The notes under the pieces were generated by a model. It did not search any database and was not told the DNA's origin. It saw only the letters and a program-made list of their open reading frames with translations. A DNA stretch of 64,000 nt from Ptychodera flava (taxonomy: Eukaryota > Hemichordata > Enteropneusta > Ptychoderidae), in assembly GCF_041260155.1 (NCBI RefSeq), contig NW_027248393.1, positions 248,001-312,000 of the forward strand. Reading direction: 5' to 3'. The stretch's first letter is position 1, and every line of letters starts with the position of its first letter. This document shows positions 11,849 to 23,836 of the stretch, piece after piece. Made by a program: the position numbers and the translations under genes.

Positions 11849-13852
11849 TCACAGCACGAATACAAAGACGCAGTCGTTGCCTGTGTCAGACACAAGTAAC
11901 CTTTTAGGCACATCCGCGGTTATGGCAATACTCTCGGGGATTAGTAGACCATCTTCTTTTCTGTCGACGCGGGACTTGAATCTTCCACCGGAGTCAAATT
12001 TCTGGACGCGGGGACAATAGTCACTGACGTAAAGGTACCTGTCTGAGTCAAGGCAAACATCGAATGGGTACCAAAGCTGACCATCTTCTTGTCCCTTGAT
12101 TCCGAATTTGTATAGGAACTGATCATCAGCATTAAATACCTGGATGCGGTGGTTCTCGAAATCTGCCACAAAAAGTATGCCTTGCTTATCTATGGCCATC
12201 CGCGAGGGGCCTTTAAATTCACCATGCTCTTCACCATATTTTCCGAAGGACTCGACGTACTTGCCTAGCTGTGTGTATTTCCTTATGCAGTGTTCCTCCT
12301 TGCTTGTGTCGCCCAGTACCTTGCCATCCCAGTCTGTCACGAAGACAGCTCCATCCAGCGGGCTGATGGCGATGCCTCTTGGGTACTTCAGCTCAGTCTC
12401 TCCGAAGCAACTGAGCCATTGCCCGTTCTCGTCACTGACTACAACCTGAGTATTCTTCGCGTCTGTCACGAAGTACCTGCCGTCCTTAGATACCGCAATG
12501 TCCATCGGTTGAAATTCATCCTGGATGTCATTATACTCAAACATTTTCTTCCAATTTCCATCGACGTCAAGAATTTGTATTCTTGTGTTTTTTGGATCGA
12601 CGACCGCCACGTCGCCGTCGTTGGTCAATGTGAGACCAGCGGGGCCATTGAATTCACCAACATCATTCCCCTTCATTCCTAATAATTTTACCAAACCCTT
12701 GATGACGAGAATGTCAAAGGGGGACCCTGGGATTTCCTGATAGTCTACCAACACTATCACTTGATACACACCAGCATGCTTTCCGCATACAGTTACAGTG
12801 TGTGTGCAATCTCCGTTGTCAACGACATCAAGAGTTCGCTTTGCTCCGTCCGGTCTTCTCAATTTCACTGTCACCGGTCTTCGTGGAACGACGGGTCTTC
12901 CAAAGCGATCCGCCGTTGTAATGAGCAAATCCACACTTTCTCCTCTCAGCAGACGCCTGGGAATACCGTCAACGGTACACCTCTTTGCCAGCGCATCACC
13001 CCTCACAACTCCCATCATTCCACGCTCGGAGACTTTTTCGTAAGGAAGGAAGTCAACAGTGTCATTCTCAAGGTTTGGTTGGATTTCAAGGGCAACTAAT
13101 TCTTCAAGGTGCCTCGTCATGCTGTGCTCTGTAGACACTATAACAGCAGGCGTTCTTTGGGATACCAGTGTTTCAATAAAACAGCATGTGTTAACAAGCT
13201 TTCCGTACGTTAACTGCAGATTATCAAAATCGCCTTTCAAGCATTCGGAGCGTGCACGATAGCCCGTTCTTAATTTTTCGACGACTTTCTGTTTTTCCTG
13301 TTCCAACTGAGTGCGGCAAGCCTTTTCTCGCGTTGTGACTTTCGCACCAGCTTCTGTGTATTGATCTTTCAACTTTTGCAAGTACGTTTCGACGAGACCG
13401 CATTTATTGCTTACCTCTTGTGCTTTGTCTCTCAATATCGCTATCATTTTGGTGAGTTTCTTACAACATTCTGCTGATACTTCCATAAGGCACCGGCAGC
13501 TGTGCTTCGGACTGGGGTGGTCAATTACTGTGCATTCCACACAGATGGGGATCTTACACTTGTCACAGTAGAACCTAAGCTCCTGTTTCTGATGGGTTTT
13601 GCAATAATCAGGTCTTTTATAAGTTGGAGAACCTTTCCCCTTCTCTGATTCGTAATTCTCCACTGAGAGAACGTGATGGTCCTTTAAACTCTCTAGTTTG
13701 TGGACCTTTCGACCACAGTCGTCGCAGAAATATTGAGGGCATTCTAAGCAGAATGTGGTTGCCGACGATTCCTCACAAAATTCGCATTTAGTTTCCTGCC
13801 CCTGCGAAACTTCCTGTTCCTCCTTCTGCACGATATCCAGGACTGAGTCCAT
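11849..13852 (-). CDS. RING-less TRIM-NHL protein (two B-boxes, coiled coil, filamin domain, NHL repeats)
   Basis: One open frame of 667 codons, probably a single-exon gene. B-box 1 spans residues 23-60 (C23, C26, C35, C38, C43, C46, H59/H60) and B-box 2 spans 84-119 (C84, H87, C96, C99, C104, C107, H111, H117). A Lys/Glu-rich coiled coil follows at about 125-260, then a filamin/ABP280-type Ig repeat at about 285-385 (ending GSPFDILV), then about six NHL repeats at 386-665 forming a beta-propeller. This is the C-terminal plan of TRIM2/TRIM3 and the TRIM71/Brat group, which bind RNA or protein through NHL. The N-terminal RING of true TRIM ligases is absent. An in-frame TAA lies eight codons before the ATG, so the start is fixed unless a 5' exon is spliced on. 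Without a RING, ubiquitin-ligase activity is not expected; an adaptor or NHL-binding role is inference. A decayed copy of its 3' end lies at 21930-22186. Confidence 0.95.
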   Translation of the reverse strand: MDSVLDIVQKEEQEVSQGQETKCEFCEESSATTFCLECPQYFCDDCGRKVHKLESLKDHHVLSVENYESEKGKGSPTYKRPDYCKTHQKQELRFYCDKCKIPICVECTVIDHPSPKHSCRCLMEVSAECCKKLTKMIAILRDKAQEVSNKCGLVETYLQKLKDQYTEAGAKVTTREKACRTQLEQEKQKVVEKLRTGYRARSECLKGDFDNLQLTYGKLVNTCCFIETLVSQRTPAVIVSTEHSMTRHLEELVALEIQPNLENDTVDFLPYEKVSERGMMGVVRGDALAKRCTVDGIPRRLLRGESVDLLITTADRFGRPVVPRRPVTVKLRRPDGAKRTLDVVDNGDCTHTVTVCGKHAGVYQVIVLVDYQEIPGSPFDILVIKGLVKLLGMKGNDVGEFNGPAGLTLTNDGDVAVVDPKNTRIQILDVDGNWKKMFEYNDIQDEFQPMDIAVSKDGRYFVTDAKNTQVVVSDENGQWLSCFGETELKYPRGIAISPLDGAVFVTDWDGKVLGDTSKEEHCIRKYTQLGKYVESFGKYGEEHGEFKGPSRMAIDKQGILFVADFENHRIQVFNADDQFLYKFGIKGQEDGQLWYPFDVCLDSDRYLYVSDYCPRVQKFDSGGRFKSRVDRKEDGLLIPESIAITADVPKRLLVSDTGNDCVFVFVL

Positions 13853-14959
13853 GAAGAAGCCTTTGTAATATTTTTAACCTCGCGTTCGGAAAGCGAAAAC
13901 TTTCACTGACAAACAGAGCACAGATGACATTCAATTTTCTGTTCAAGTTTCCCAAGGTATTGCTGACAAAAAGATTGACGGCATGGTAGCGTTTTTGAAT
14001 CCACGAAAAGTTCCAGGCAGACCCAAAATGTAATGTCTCCACGATTTCGTTCAGTATTTCTCCAGGTGTCCTTTGGGGAGGCCATGCCAGTCTCAATGCA
14101 TCTGCATTCGGACAGACCACTGGGACTTCCGCTCGTTGCCGTTATTAACTCGACTTGTGCACGTCATCTCGAATTCAGCGGTAATTTCTCGTTTCGGAAC
14201 AATTACTCCATGTCACATGAATTTATATTACGATGGGAAAGTCGAATACGTATGCAAAAACGCCTACAGCAAATGTATTGGGCTGGGAGGGGGGTAACAA
14301 AGGAACCGCGTACAAACAAAGCACGGAAGTTTAGCTCAACATCTCTTTATCAAATAACAACACCACTTATAAAACCGAAACATATGCGAGTGCTTCAACA
14401 ATGGACAATAAAATAACCACGCTCCTATTTTTTTCTTTCATGTATTTTTCTTTATACATTCCTTGTTCGATTGCAGTCGCCTTTGCTACTCACAGCTTTG
14501 GAAACATTTTGTCATACTGAGCATAATAAGTAATTGACAGTATATAGTGGATGAAGCCCCTTTGCTGTAGAGGACAATTGTCTGTCACGAGAACATTCGA
14601 TTATAACAGGATTTCAATACCTGTAGACTTAGCCACTTCATGAAATTTAAGAGATAACATGAAAATTTCATGTATTATACAAACCGTTAATACAAGACTA
14701 ATTGATCAAACAGGCATATCTGGATGGCGACCCCCATTTTTAAAATGGAGAGTCCCTTTTCTGTATATCATATTTAGAAATATTTAGGATAGCATGAAAG
14801 TAAGGCATAATATTCATAGGAATTATATCAGAGCACCGCACCCCGTCGGAACTTGAGCTGTGTAACTTATAACCACCAAATCTACATTGGGCTTGTGTGG
14901 TAATCTCAATAACAATTCAATAACAATAACATTCAATAACATCTACAAATGACGTTAAT
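13853..14959. other. Upstream region of the TRIM-NHL gene, no other gene seen
   Basis: This should hold the promoter and 5' leader of the minus-strand TRIM gene, but I see no clear TATA box or initiator. Two open frames (13788-14120 minus, 14033-14416 plus) overlap each other and show no domain. Confidence 0.4.
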
Positions 14960-15322
14960 TTAAGGTAGAACGCACCTCGGGGACAGAAATTCGGGCCTTA
15001 AAGTTTTATCAATTCTCTTCTAAACTTTCTCTTGTGGGGACTCATTTTGAAGCTCTTGGCGAAAGAAGAGCTTTTACCGTCTTAGTTTTTAGAAGTCGAA
15101 AATTTTATTTTTTCCCAAAGAGTTAACACAGGGATGGCGGCCATTTTGAATTTCAAATATCGAGAAATCGCAAGTTGTTTGTCACTCTAGTACCAAAGTT
15201 TGCACGGTGACCCCTGATTTTTATTCTTGTTTCGGTAAGAGAATGGTTGAAAGTTTCACTGAGGAAAGTTTGAGCAAAAGTTCAAGTCTTTCACTTTCGA
15301 GGACTGGTGCATACTGCCTTAA
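14960..15322 (+). mobile_element. TTAA-flanked MITE, complete copy
   Basis: TTAA at 14960-14963 and 15319-15322 flank a body starting GGTAGAACGCACCTCGGGGA and ending in CTGCC. The interior matches the 11382-11743 copy, including 'agagttaacacagggatggc'. No coding sequence. Confidence 0.85.
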
Positions 15323-15620
15323 AGTAGAATGCTCCTCGGGGACACGTATTCGGAATCTCAAACTTTGACAATACTTTTCTCGCCAACGGTTGTCAGGGTT
15401 TATTTTAAAGATCTTTGAGTATGGAAAGCTTTCACAATCTAAGTTTTATTGTAAACATCGATAATTAATTTCCCCGTCACAGAGTTAAGGCAGAGATGGT
15501 GGCAAATTTAATTTCAAATATCACTTAATATTGGAATTTTTTTTCTCTAGTTCCAAATTTTGCACGATGGCCCTGATTTGTATTCTTGGTCGAGACAGAA
15601 TATTGTACAGGTTTAAAGTG
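15319..15620 (+). mobile_element. Second, decayed MITE copy abutting the first
   Basis: Begins at the right-hand TTAA of the previous copy (ttaaagtagaatgctcctcg) and keeps the family order through 'cacagagttaaggcagagatg' and 'ttttgcacgatggccctgat', then fades out. It is much more diverged than its neighbour, so the pair is probably a nested or adjacent insertion of different ages. Confidence 0.7.
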
Positions 15621-17049
15621 TCCTTCTAAAAGGCTTACGAAGCTTTTGATGGTCGTAGGTTCTGGCAAACGTTTTGTTATTCTCTTCTGTTGAAATACAA
15701 AGAGTTTCCTTGCAAACAAAATATTTTAACTTACAAATGCATTATTATTGTTGAATACTAGCTTGATATCTCGACTAATCAAATCGTCAATAATATAAGG
15801 TTATTTACAAAATCCCGGGGTTTATGTCGCGCACGATGTAGGAAGACAGAAATCAATGTATTTTTGTAATATACTCCCTTCTCTGCTTTTAGTCGACTTG
15901 AAAAGCGTTCAGCGCTTTCGCTATGCGTGGAGAATGATTCATAACTCAACTCACGCACAGTGCAGTGCAGTGCAGGTAAAGAAATTGTAGTTTATCAGGA
16001 TGACATAATGATGGTTAAATGTATCATTTTTGCATCATGTTTGTAAACTATTGCTATGTTCTCAGTATTTACATAAAATCTGTTTTGAATTCAAAGTCAA
16101 ATAGCGTTCAATACCACCCAAAACTATTTGACTCAGCGTCCACTGATGCCGAAAATTTACTGTATGATGAAACTCCAAATGTTACTGACGTAAGCGTATA
16201 ATCTTTATATATTATATATTATTATGTTGTGTCTGTATTGCCATTTTCCTATTGTTTGGAGTGTGCAAATATGAAGCCGTATTTAATCACGTTAGAATAA
16301 ATATTTTTTACTGTTAACTGGAACGTTGGGAGCAACCAAGCGAATCAAACTCCTAAATCTTCTAAATGTGGAGTTATAGTCATAAAATGTTGTTTATTTC
16401 TAGTTTCAGTTATATTGTATTTTATTATAAACACAGTCTTATCAACAATGAACACACATATCGAAAATTTGCGGGCACATCAAGGGCGCCACCTGTCACT
16501 AAAGAGACGTGCTTTGCCGATAACGAATTTTACTACCACACGCAGGGACTGCAATTTTACACGTAGTACATATACAGCGTAAAGCAAACAAGGTCGACTT
16601 CTATCGATTTCGCCGCCAATTTTAGAGTGTCCCAAATAAAACTGTCGTCACTAAAACATGGATACGTGATGAAGAGGTTATTACACAAAGTCGACATCAC
16701 GTCATATTATATTCGTGTGATGTGTCCGCATTTTGACTCGTTGCTGCGCAACTTGCATATACGGATACATCACATGATTATGATGCGTAATGGACCTAAT
16801 TTCGTGTAGTAACCCAAAGAGTTGTATACGGCACTTTCCATACAGCCAATAAGCGCGTATGGGAGTATGACATGTGGGCCATTTGAGTGCCGCTGTGATA
16901 GGTGATGTATATTTCCGCGTTCAGACTTAGGCCCTCTGTATTTACCTATCATTTACTATAAGACGAGCGGTTGTAAGACAATTAACTCATGAAAATAATG
17001 TGCGTATTTTAAAACAACGTTGAGGACACAAACATTAAACGTTGAAACG
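15621..17049. other. No gene seen
   Basis: AT-rich DNA with several 60-66 codon frames and no recognisable domain. Confidence 0.4.
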
Positions 17050-17900
17050 TTGATTAGCACCGTATGCGTGATCTCAAAATATTATCCGAGATTCGAGGCA
17101 GTTGATACTGTCGGCCATCCCGATTCAACGTGGGTTTATGTGCTCTTATGTATATAGCTTCCTTAATACCTTTCTTAAACCAATTCGCTCTTGATCCAAG
17201 ATTTTCAGATTTTCTAAAGTAAAATTATGACCTGGGGGAATCCTTGTAAATACGTTTTAACTTTATAAACCTCCGAAGTGACGCAGCACGGAAGCCTATG
17301 TTCTTTCACTCGCGCTTGAAAAGATCGTTCTGTTTCTCCGATATTAGTCCGTTTTGCATTCATTATCTGTACAGCTCTCACTTCGGATGTGATAAATCGG
17401 ACCACAGGCGTCTTTCGATGGTGTAGGGGTCCTTCGGGGACACCAGTAGTTGCCTAATGGTGTTAAAGGGCTTAGCGTGTAACTGCACACCGTATGTACT
17501 GAAAGCGTAGTGCAATATTTCTGCTAGTTTTTGATGTATGGAGCCGTTACATGCACTGTGCGAGTTACCTGCTTACTTACCCAGGATGGGCAGAGCAGAG
17601 CATTATTGGTGTGGGTCTTTTCTTCCAACCTATCGTTGGGGTCGCTGCACACGGGATCTGCCCGGTGATGGATGGCTCTAAGTACGCATTTTATGAACAA
17701 GAGGGTGATTTGAGTTGAAGTGTAAATATTTGTCGTGTTGTAAATATTCGGTCGTTTCAACATCCAATAATATTAACGTTTTGTCGAGCTCCTCCTCGTT
17801 CACCGGTACACAGGTGAATAACACGTTAACGCCATACGATCGCATAATTTTCTTCATCCGGTCCAAGATGGCATGTTCTGATGTTATCACAAAACTGTTT
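17050..17900 (-). mobile_element. Penelope-like retroelement fragment (end of RT through GIY-YIG endonuclease), decayed
   Basis: In pieces on the minus strand I can read the region after the reverse transcriptase (a HFNSNHPLVHK motif, then HHRADPVCSDPNDRLEE and a TAPYIKN block), then the GIY-YIG nuclease core (NIGETERSFQARVKEHR). A KEAIYIRAHKPTLNRDG block near 17110-17180 closes the protein. This order is the C-terminal half of Penelope-like elements. The catalytic RT core is missing and the reading frame is broken in several places, so it is a 5'-truncated fossil copy. Confidence 0.8.
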
Positions 17901-17989
17901 GGAATTATTCACGTGATGGACAGAAGTGTCGACTAGTAATGCTAACACACCCGCTACGTACTTAGCACAATTATATGGAAAGGAACCAA

Positions 17990-18490
17990 TGCAACTAACT
18001 ATGGGAATAGAAATCAAACGAAAGTGCATGTAACGGTTCCATACATCAAAACTTAACAGAAATGTTTCAGCACACTTTCAGACATTATCGTGTGCAACTA
18101 CACGCCATTACCCAACTACTGGTGTCCCCGAATGACCCCACATCATCGAAAGACGTCTGTGGTCCGATTTATCACATCCGATGTGAGAGTTGTAAAGATA
18201 ATGAATGCAAAGTGGACTATATCGGAGAAACAGAACGATCTTTGCAAGCGTGAGTGAAAGAACATAGGCGTCCACGCTGCGTCACTTCTGAAGTTTCCAC
18301 ACATATTCACAAGAATTGCCCGGGTCATAATTTTCACGGTAGAAAATGTGAAAACTCGGATCGCGAGCCTGATTATTGGTTGAAGAGGGTATTAAGGAAG
18401 CTATATACAGAAGAGCACATAAACCCCAGTTGAACCGGGACGGACGGGTCAAAATGATAAATTCAAAGCATGAAGGGACATTTTTTCCCA
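17990..18490 (+). mobile_element. Second Penelope-like fragment, opposite strand, decayed
   Basis: The same element family as 17050-17900 but on the plus strand. A CGPIYHIRCESC segment with the GIY-YIG core (YIGETERSLQA) is followed by a DREPDYWLKRV and EAIYRRAHKPQLNRDGR end block. The copy begins near the TVPYIK block, so it is more truncated than its partner. The two copies are head to head, about 100 bp apart. It is broken in a few places and not functional. Confidence 0.8.
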
Positions 18491-19058
18491 TGACTATTTT
18501 TACGCTTATAAGTGTGATTAATGTGATATATATTAAAATGATTAAGAAATGCGTGTGTGTAATGTTTATAAATATGAATTTATGAAAGAGTACCCCCTTT
18601 ATGACAAACACACCATTCACTACACAATCCTTGTAAGAAAAATAAGGTGTTGAAATATTACGGGGGTAGTACTATATTATAGCCTAAACCAGGAACTATT
18701 TCCCCCAGGGCAGGTGGCCTTTTGTCAAACTTCAAGGGGGGGGTTAATGGTTTCCTGCCTCGAGGGTACGTAGTCCTTTGTTTGAGCTAAATTATTGTTA
18801 TTACATGCCTCTGTTACATAGTTTTACTCCAATTTTGGATTAAAATGCAAATGAAAATCATATGCTTTTCTCCATAATCCAGGAAAATCCGTTGAAAAAA
18901 TAACACGATTTTCATCACCGAACGGTGCATTGAGATATTTAAATCACTATTATGTAGTTTAATTGATCTTTTATGCATAATTTGGAAAAACAGTATTTCC
19001 TTTGTAAAACATGTACTTTGATATTTTTCTATCCTGAAGTTTTTTCAGTTGAAAATAG
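18491..19058. other. No gene seen
   Basis: AT-rich DNA with no supported coding sequence. Confidence 0.4.
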
Positions 19059-19228
19059 TATAGAAATAACGGACGACGCGCTGACCATTAACGTTTATTT
19101 GTGGGCAAGGGCTCGAGGGAAGCCAAAAATTAACGGGCGAGGCTTGCCGAGCCCGTTAATTTGGCTTTCCTCGAGCCCGCGCCCACAAATAAATTTTGAA
19201 GGTCAGCGCGGAGTCTGTTATTTCCATT
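19059..19228. repeat. Foldback, arms about 85 bp
   Basis: Left arm (aataacgg...gctgacca...tttatttgtgggc...gggctcgagg) and right arm are reverse complements with few mismatches. They meet at about 19144 in the sequence GGGCGAGGCTTGCCGAGCCCG. No coding capacity. Likely a small foldback transposon. Confidence 0.88.
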
Positions 19229-20050
19229 ATATTATCAGCGAACCCAAGAAAATCGTCAAAATTTCCGAAAATTTCAGGTTCGAACGACAACTGGGTCCCA
19301 GAAACTGAGCAATACGCGACGCACTGTCACGCGCGCTGTAAAAATTGGCAAATCCGGAGATGTTTTCAGAAAAAAGTATCTCAACTTGACCTACAAGTGC
19401 TCCGTTTTATTTTTTGATTGATTATGATTTACGTTTGAGCTGTAAAGTTACAATACTTGAGTGGTTAATCTTATTATTCATATTCACGGGCATATAAACA
19501 AACCATTACTGTGTATTTGTGGTCAGTCACGTGGTTCAGCTCGACCAATCAAGATGCGACGGGCAGGGCATGGTAATATTAATAACGTTTCATTTGCGGT
19601 CATATGATGACAATGCAGTCCGCCATGCCATGCATCAACAACTTACCATTGAATCCTATGGAGCTCGCAACGTTGGATATAAGAGATGTGTAGTAATGGA
19701 TGTTGCATCATTTTAACAGACTTGATAAATACTTTAAACGAGTAAGACTGTAACAATAGAAAACAATTGCTTCTCGTATAATTACAATTCAGTTTGTCCG
19801 TTGTGACAATCACGACAAGATATACACATGCAGCAGAAGGTAGTTTTTCAGGTTTTCAGGCTTTTTTAAAACCTTGTGAATAAACAAGACATTACAAAAT
19901 GAAACGGCTTACTTCAAAATTTATAAAATATTTGCAGCATCAAAAAACTTCTGCTCAAAGTAGAATACAAGATTTTAGAAAATCACGTATTTGCTTTGAA
20001 TAATCAATATACACCCATTAGTTTTCCTGAAAAGGGCATCTTGTATAGTA
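19229..20050. other. No gene seen
   Basis: No supported coding sequence. Two overlapping plus-strand frames run out of the foldback at 19059-19228 and have no domain. Confidence 0.4.
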
Positions 20051-20255
20051 AACGCGCGCGATTGGAACTAATTTTGGGAGAATTGGATCTTCATATTTTT
20101 CAAATTTATCAAAAGCGTTAGGTGCCCTATACCTGAATGTTCTGATATTACAAGTTACATATAACTTAAAAAGAAAAGCAAATGAGCTTACATTTGCAGA
20201 TTAAACCGATATTACTTCACCATCCAATTATCCCAAATTGGTTCCAATCGTGTTA
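20051..20255 (+). mobile_element. Small MITE, about 205 bp, copy 1
   Basis: Ends in inverted repeats of about 30 bp: GCGATTGGAACTAATTTTGG on the left and CCAATTATCCCAAATTGGTT with TCCAATCGTGTTA on the right. A second copy in reverse orientation lies at 21507-21716. No coding sequence. Confidence 0.8.
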
Positions 20256-21506
20256 GTAATCTTCGACTTAAATAGTACACGCAACATTGGGTCTTTGTTT
20301 TCGAGTTTGTATGCCATGAACAACAGTCTATCTGACAGATGCACATTTTCGTATAATACTTATTCTTTGTGCAAACCTGTCTTAACTTACTTCATAAACC
20401 TTAGCACTTAGTTCTACGCGACAACTGTATGCTTGTGGGATTTTAAAATATTGTACTCATATCTTGCCTAAAGAATTAAATACATTGTTCATATACATTT
20501 CTTAAATATCTAGTTTTCCGAGATGACCAATCTGAGCACAAATTAGCCCACTTGTAGCTTGCCTTACCATGTTTCAGTAAAGAATCAGGAAATGGGGAAG
20601 TTATAAATTATCTGTTTTATAAAAGGTTCTATTCCGTTAGTATGTGAGCTTTCACTTTCTATATTTCGCGGGCGTACACGGCAGTTATTAATCCTTTCTT
20701 GCAAACGCCCTCTAGTTTTTGACAGGCGTAGTTCATTAGCAAATGGTCAAGACCATGCGATATGAGCTGTTAATAACGCATTCGCAAGTATAGATACTAT
20801 TGCCGTTTAAAGTCTCTGTACAAAGTTTTGCAAGGTAGAAATAATTAGCCTTAGGGTGACAACCATCGTTCAGGTACTATGTCGATGCACACTTTGCAAC
20901 GCACTTCAGGAGATAGCTTATAAAGCATGACAAGACTGCTGAAGAAAACGTACATCAGATCAAGTTTACGATTTTCCTGATGTCTCTGTAGACAATATGA
21001 TTTTCTCAACTTTAAAACTTCTTTGTGGAGTACGTTTGTTTGCCATTTCCAACTCAAACTAATTATCTGTTTGGTGATTAAAATGTAGTAAAGATCATAC
21101 ACAGAAACAGCCTACGTTGAAATAGATTTGCCATTTCATATATCAAAAATAATTTTAAAATTGAACGTTAGACATTATTTTCTTTCTGCTGTTTGCAACT
21201 AAAAGGTCTTACTAAGCAATTAATTATCTCTCTGTACAAACATTTCAAGCAGGCTGCATTGTTATAGCGAAAGCGTAGAAACACTAACAACGAAAGTGTG
21301 CACATCACAAATGCTGAGAAGTTAATTGATGAAATACCGCTATGTTTTCTCGCCGGCATCAGTGAAACGTCAACTGCTGTTTGCAGCCCTAGGTAAAGTC
21401 GATTGAAAGGCTGCTGTAAGAAAATAACTGCATAGCAAACATACCAATTAGCACAGAACACTGCTATAACTGTGCATTTTACGTACCGTTTATGCTACAA
21501 TGGGTG
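20256..21506. other. Spacer between two inverted MITE copies, no gene seen
   Basis: About 1.25 kb with no supported gene. The open frames at 20851-21102 and 21168-21461 on the minus strand lack domains or clear exon borders. Confidence 0.4.
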
Positions 21507-21716
21507 TAAACACGATTGGAACTAATTTGGGATAATTGGATGGTGAAGTAATGTCGGTATAATCTGTAAATGTAACCTCATCTCTTTTAAGTAACACACT
21601 TGTTTTTATGAGTAATTTGTAATATTGTAACATTCAGCTATATGGCACCTAACATTTTTGAGAAATTTGAAAAATATGAAGATCCAATTATCCCAAATTA
21701 GTTCCAAGCGTGTTTG
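21507..21716 (-). mobile_element. Small MITE, about 210 bp, copy 2 (inverted)
   Basis: Starts AAACACGATTGGAACTAATT and ends with TTAGTTCCAAGCGTGTTT. The interior matches the reverse complement of 20051-20255, including the 'atggcacctaac' and 'gaagatccaatta' segments. Confidence 0.8.
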
Positions 21717-21929
21717 CAGTGAAAAGCCGTGAAGAATTGTCTGTCAAAATTTAAAAAAATGACTAAGGATAATTGTAAACTTGCTTCAATAAAAGGAAAC
21801 GTCATGTATGTGAGATTTCAAAATCTTTCTGTTGTTCCGCTCCCTGCCAATAATATTTTGACTTGCAGCATGTAAGTAATCATCTGTGGCAATGGATTCT
21901 TTTATTGGTCATTAATGTTTGCTTTCCAG

Positions 21930-22186
21930 CACTAGTATAAAGACACCACCGTTGCCCGAAGGAGATACGAGTAACTTTCTTGGCTCGTCCCGAATTATGG
22001 CAATACCTCAGGTATTTTCAGATCGTCGTCTTTGCTGTCGACGCGGGACATGAATCTTCGACTAAACTCACCGAACCAAGGCACAATAGTCACTGGCATA
22101 GAGGTACCTCTCTGAGTCGAGACAAACATCAAACGGATATAACAGCTGATCAACATTTTTTCCCTTGATTCCTTATTTTACAGGGA
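21930..22186 (-). pseudogene. Decayed copy of the TRIM-NHL gene's 3' end
   Basis: About 255 bp on the minus strand match the last 85 or so codons of the TRIM-NHL gene at 11849-13852 (final NHL repeats). Matching blocks include 'ctgtcgacgcgggac', 'aatcttc', 'gcacaatagtcact', 'gaggtacct' and 'tcccttgattcc'. Small gaps and stops break the frame. It ends 25 bp before the stop codon of receptor F's tail exon, so it lies in or next to that gene's 3' untranslated region. Confidence 0.85.
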
Positions 22187-22211
22187 CATCTCGACTACGA
22201 CTAAGTTACGG

Positions 22212-22473
22212 TCAAGAACTTTCAGGTATCTCATGTCCCTCGGTAAGTGACCGATGTGCTTCATCGGCCTGACGGTCAGAATTTCCTTCGTAATTGTCAT
22301 TTAAGTCATTGTCGCTAGGCACTGGTTTTAGAGGCAAGCGTTCAGAGCACTCTGGTGCGACAGGGCGGTCTCCCGAAGGAAGGTTATCTTCTTCTTGTTC
22401 AGCTGTCTCGAAAGGGCCACAAGGCTGATCAGCAGTGCTTTGAGCCTTTCGAACATTGTAGTAACGCTTTCTC
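22212..22473 (-). CDS. Receptor F, last exon: cytoplasmic tail
   Basis: Acceptor TTTTCTTTTCAG precedes the exon at 22474 on the minus strand. The exon is 262 nt, one base completing an Arg codon and then 87 codons with a TGA stop at 22212-22214. The tail starts with a basic run (RRKRYYNVRK) typical of a membrane-proximal stop-transfer segment. It then becomes acidic and Pro/Ser-rich (EQEEDNLPSGDRP, LKPVPSDNDLND). It has no YxxL motif, unlike tails A, B and C. The entering phase (2) fits exactly with the transmembrane exon at 27055-27127, giving an intron of about 4.6 kb. The protein is probably a type I single-pass membrane protein; its ligand and role are unknown. Confidence 0.72.
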
Positions 22474-23836
22474 CTGAAAAGAAAATAGTGAAGAGTTAAA
22501 GTCATACGGAAAGTCTTGTTTCCTTGCCCTAAGAAAGAAAGAGGCATTTTACCGAATACTTTTGTCGAAAATATTTATTCTCCTTTCAGAACATAGGAAT
22601 CCCCAGGTATCGGAGTGAAGCTATTGAATGTAAACATTACTTTTGATTGGTCAATTTTATAGCAGTATAGAACTTTAACAAATGCCTATTGTTAAGAATA
22701 TATATGAAATCATCTATGCGTACAGCTAATTGCATGACAGTTATACAACACTACTTGATATAGCTCAAAGAAATACAACCAGACGTGATCTGAAAATATT
22801 CCCTAATTTCGGATTACATTGCAGTTGTCTATAAACTGACACTTTTTCGATGACATTATTTGAACAAGTTTTGACTTCATTTATTTAGTAATGATCAACA
22901 TCAACAGTAATTTGCATGAAAAGTTATAAATAAATAAATAAATAAATAAATACATAAAAGCACATATTAACAAGTTCACTACAATGCAAATTACCAATTA
23001 TTTCACATGAAACTGCAATATGTTTTTTGAACGATAACCGAGGTGTTTTGTCACACTTGATACATACATTGATCTTTGATGTGTAGCTCTAATTGTAATT
23101 ACTTTATTTTGATACGCATATAAACAGTCGATATGAAACTACTACATTTTTTTCACAACTGCCATGTAATTATATCATCACTTTACGTAGCACCTTTTAT
23201 TGCCTTAGGTAAAGCCCTTCAAGTTCTATACGCCTATGTAATTAAAAATCATTAAATTTGCAAATTTCCAGTTAATTAATTTGAGAATGCAATTTGTCCA
23301 TCATCACTTACTTTATCATTCCATCATCCATAAGCCTTATACATAGCGCTTATCTTATTTTAATTACGTTCTTCTTTATAAATATCACTTATTTGGATGG
23401 TTAATCAAATACGCTAGTTATAAATATTAGACCAACAATACTTATATTGCTTTGGCTTCTGTTACATAAGTGTATAATTATAGACCTATCATGCTTTACA
23501 TGCAAAATGCCATGTGTTGTAAGTTCAAATCCGATCGAGAATTCGTTCCAGCTCTTTGAATCGCTTTTTCTCAGATGGTCACATGGCGCCACTTGAAACC
23601 AATCATCATTGACCTTAACACGACCTCATGGCTCGCTGCCTCTTTAATTTGCTCACGCCCGCGTCATAGCTGCGGCTGCTGGCGTTTTTCACTGTTTTTC
23701 CCCCGCCATACTTTACCAAAATCCACCAGAACGCTTGGGCTATCTCCACTTATCATGATTGTGGCGGACATGGATAAACGTGACGTAAAGATACACCACC
23801 ACTATCTCGTAATTTTCACCTAGGAACGGCTTAACG
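22474..23836. other. Part of receptor F's long intron
   Basis: AT-rich, with a short (ATAA)n-type run at 22925-22955. No coding sequence recognised. Confidence 0.5.

Noticed and set aside
12144-13262. Plus-strand frames of 67-130 codons opposite the TRIM-NHL gene
   Set aside because: They are antisense shadows of a clearly coding minus-strand gene.
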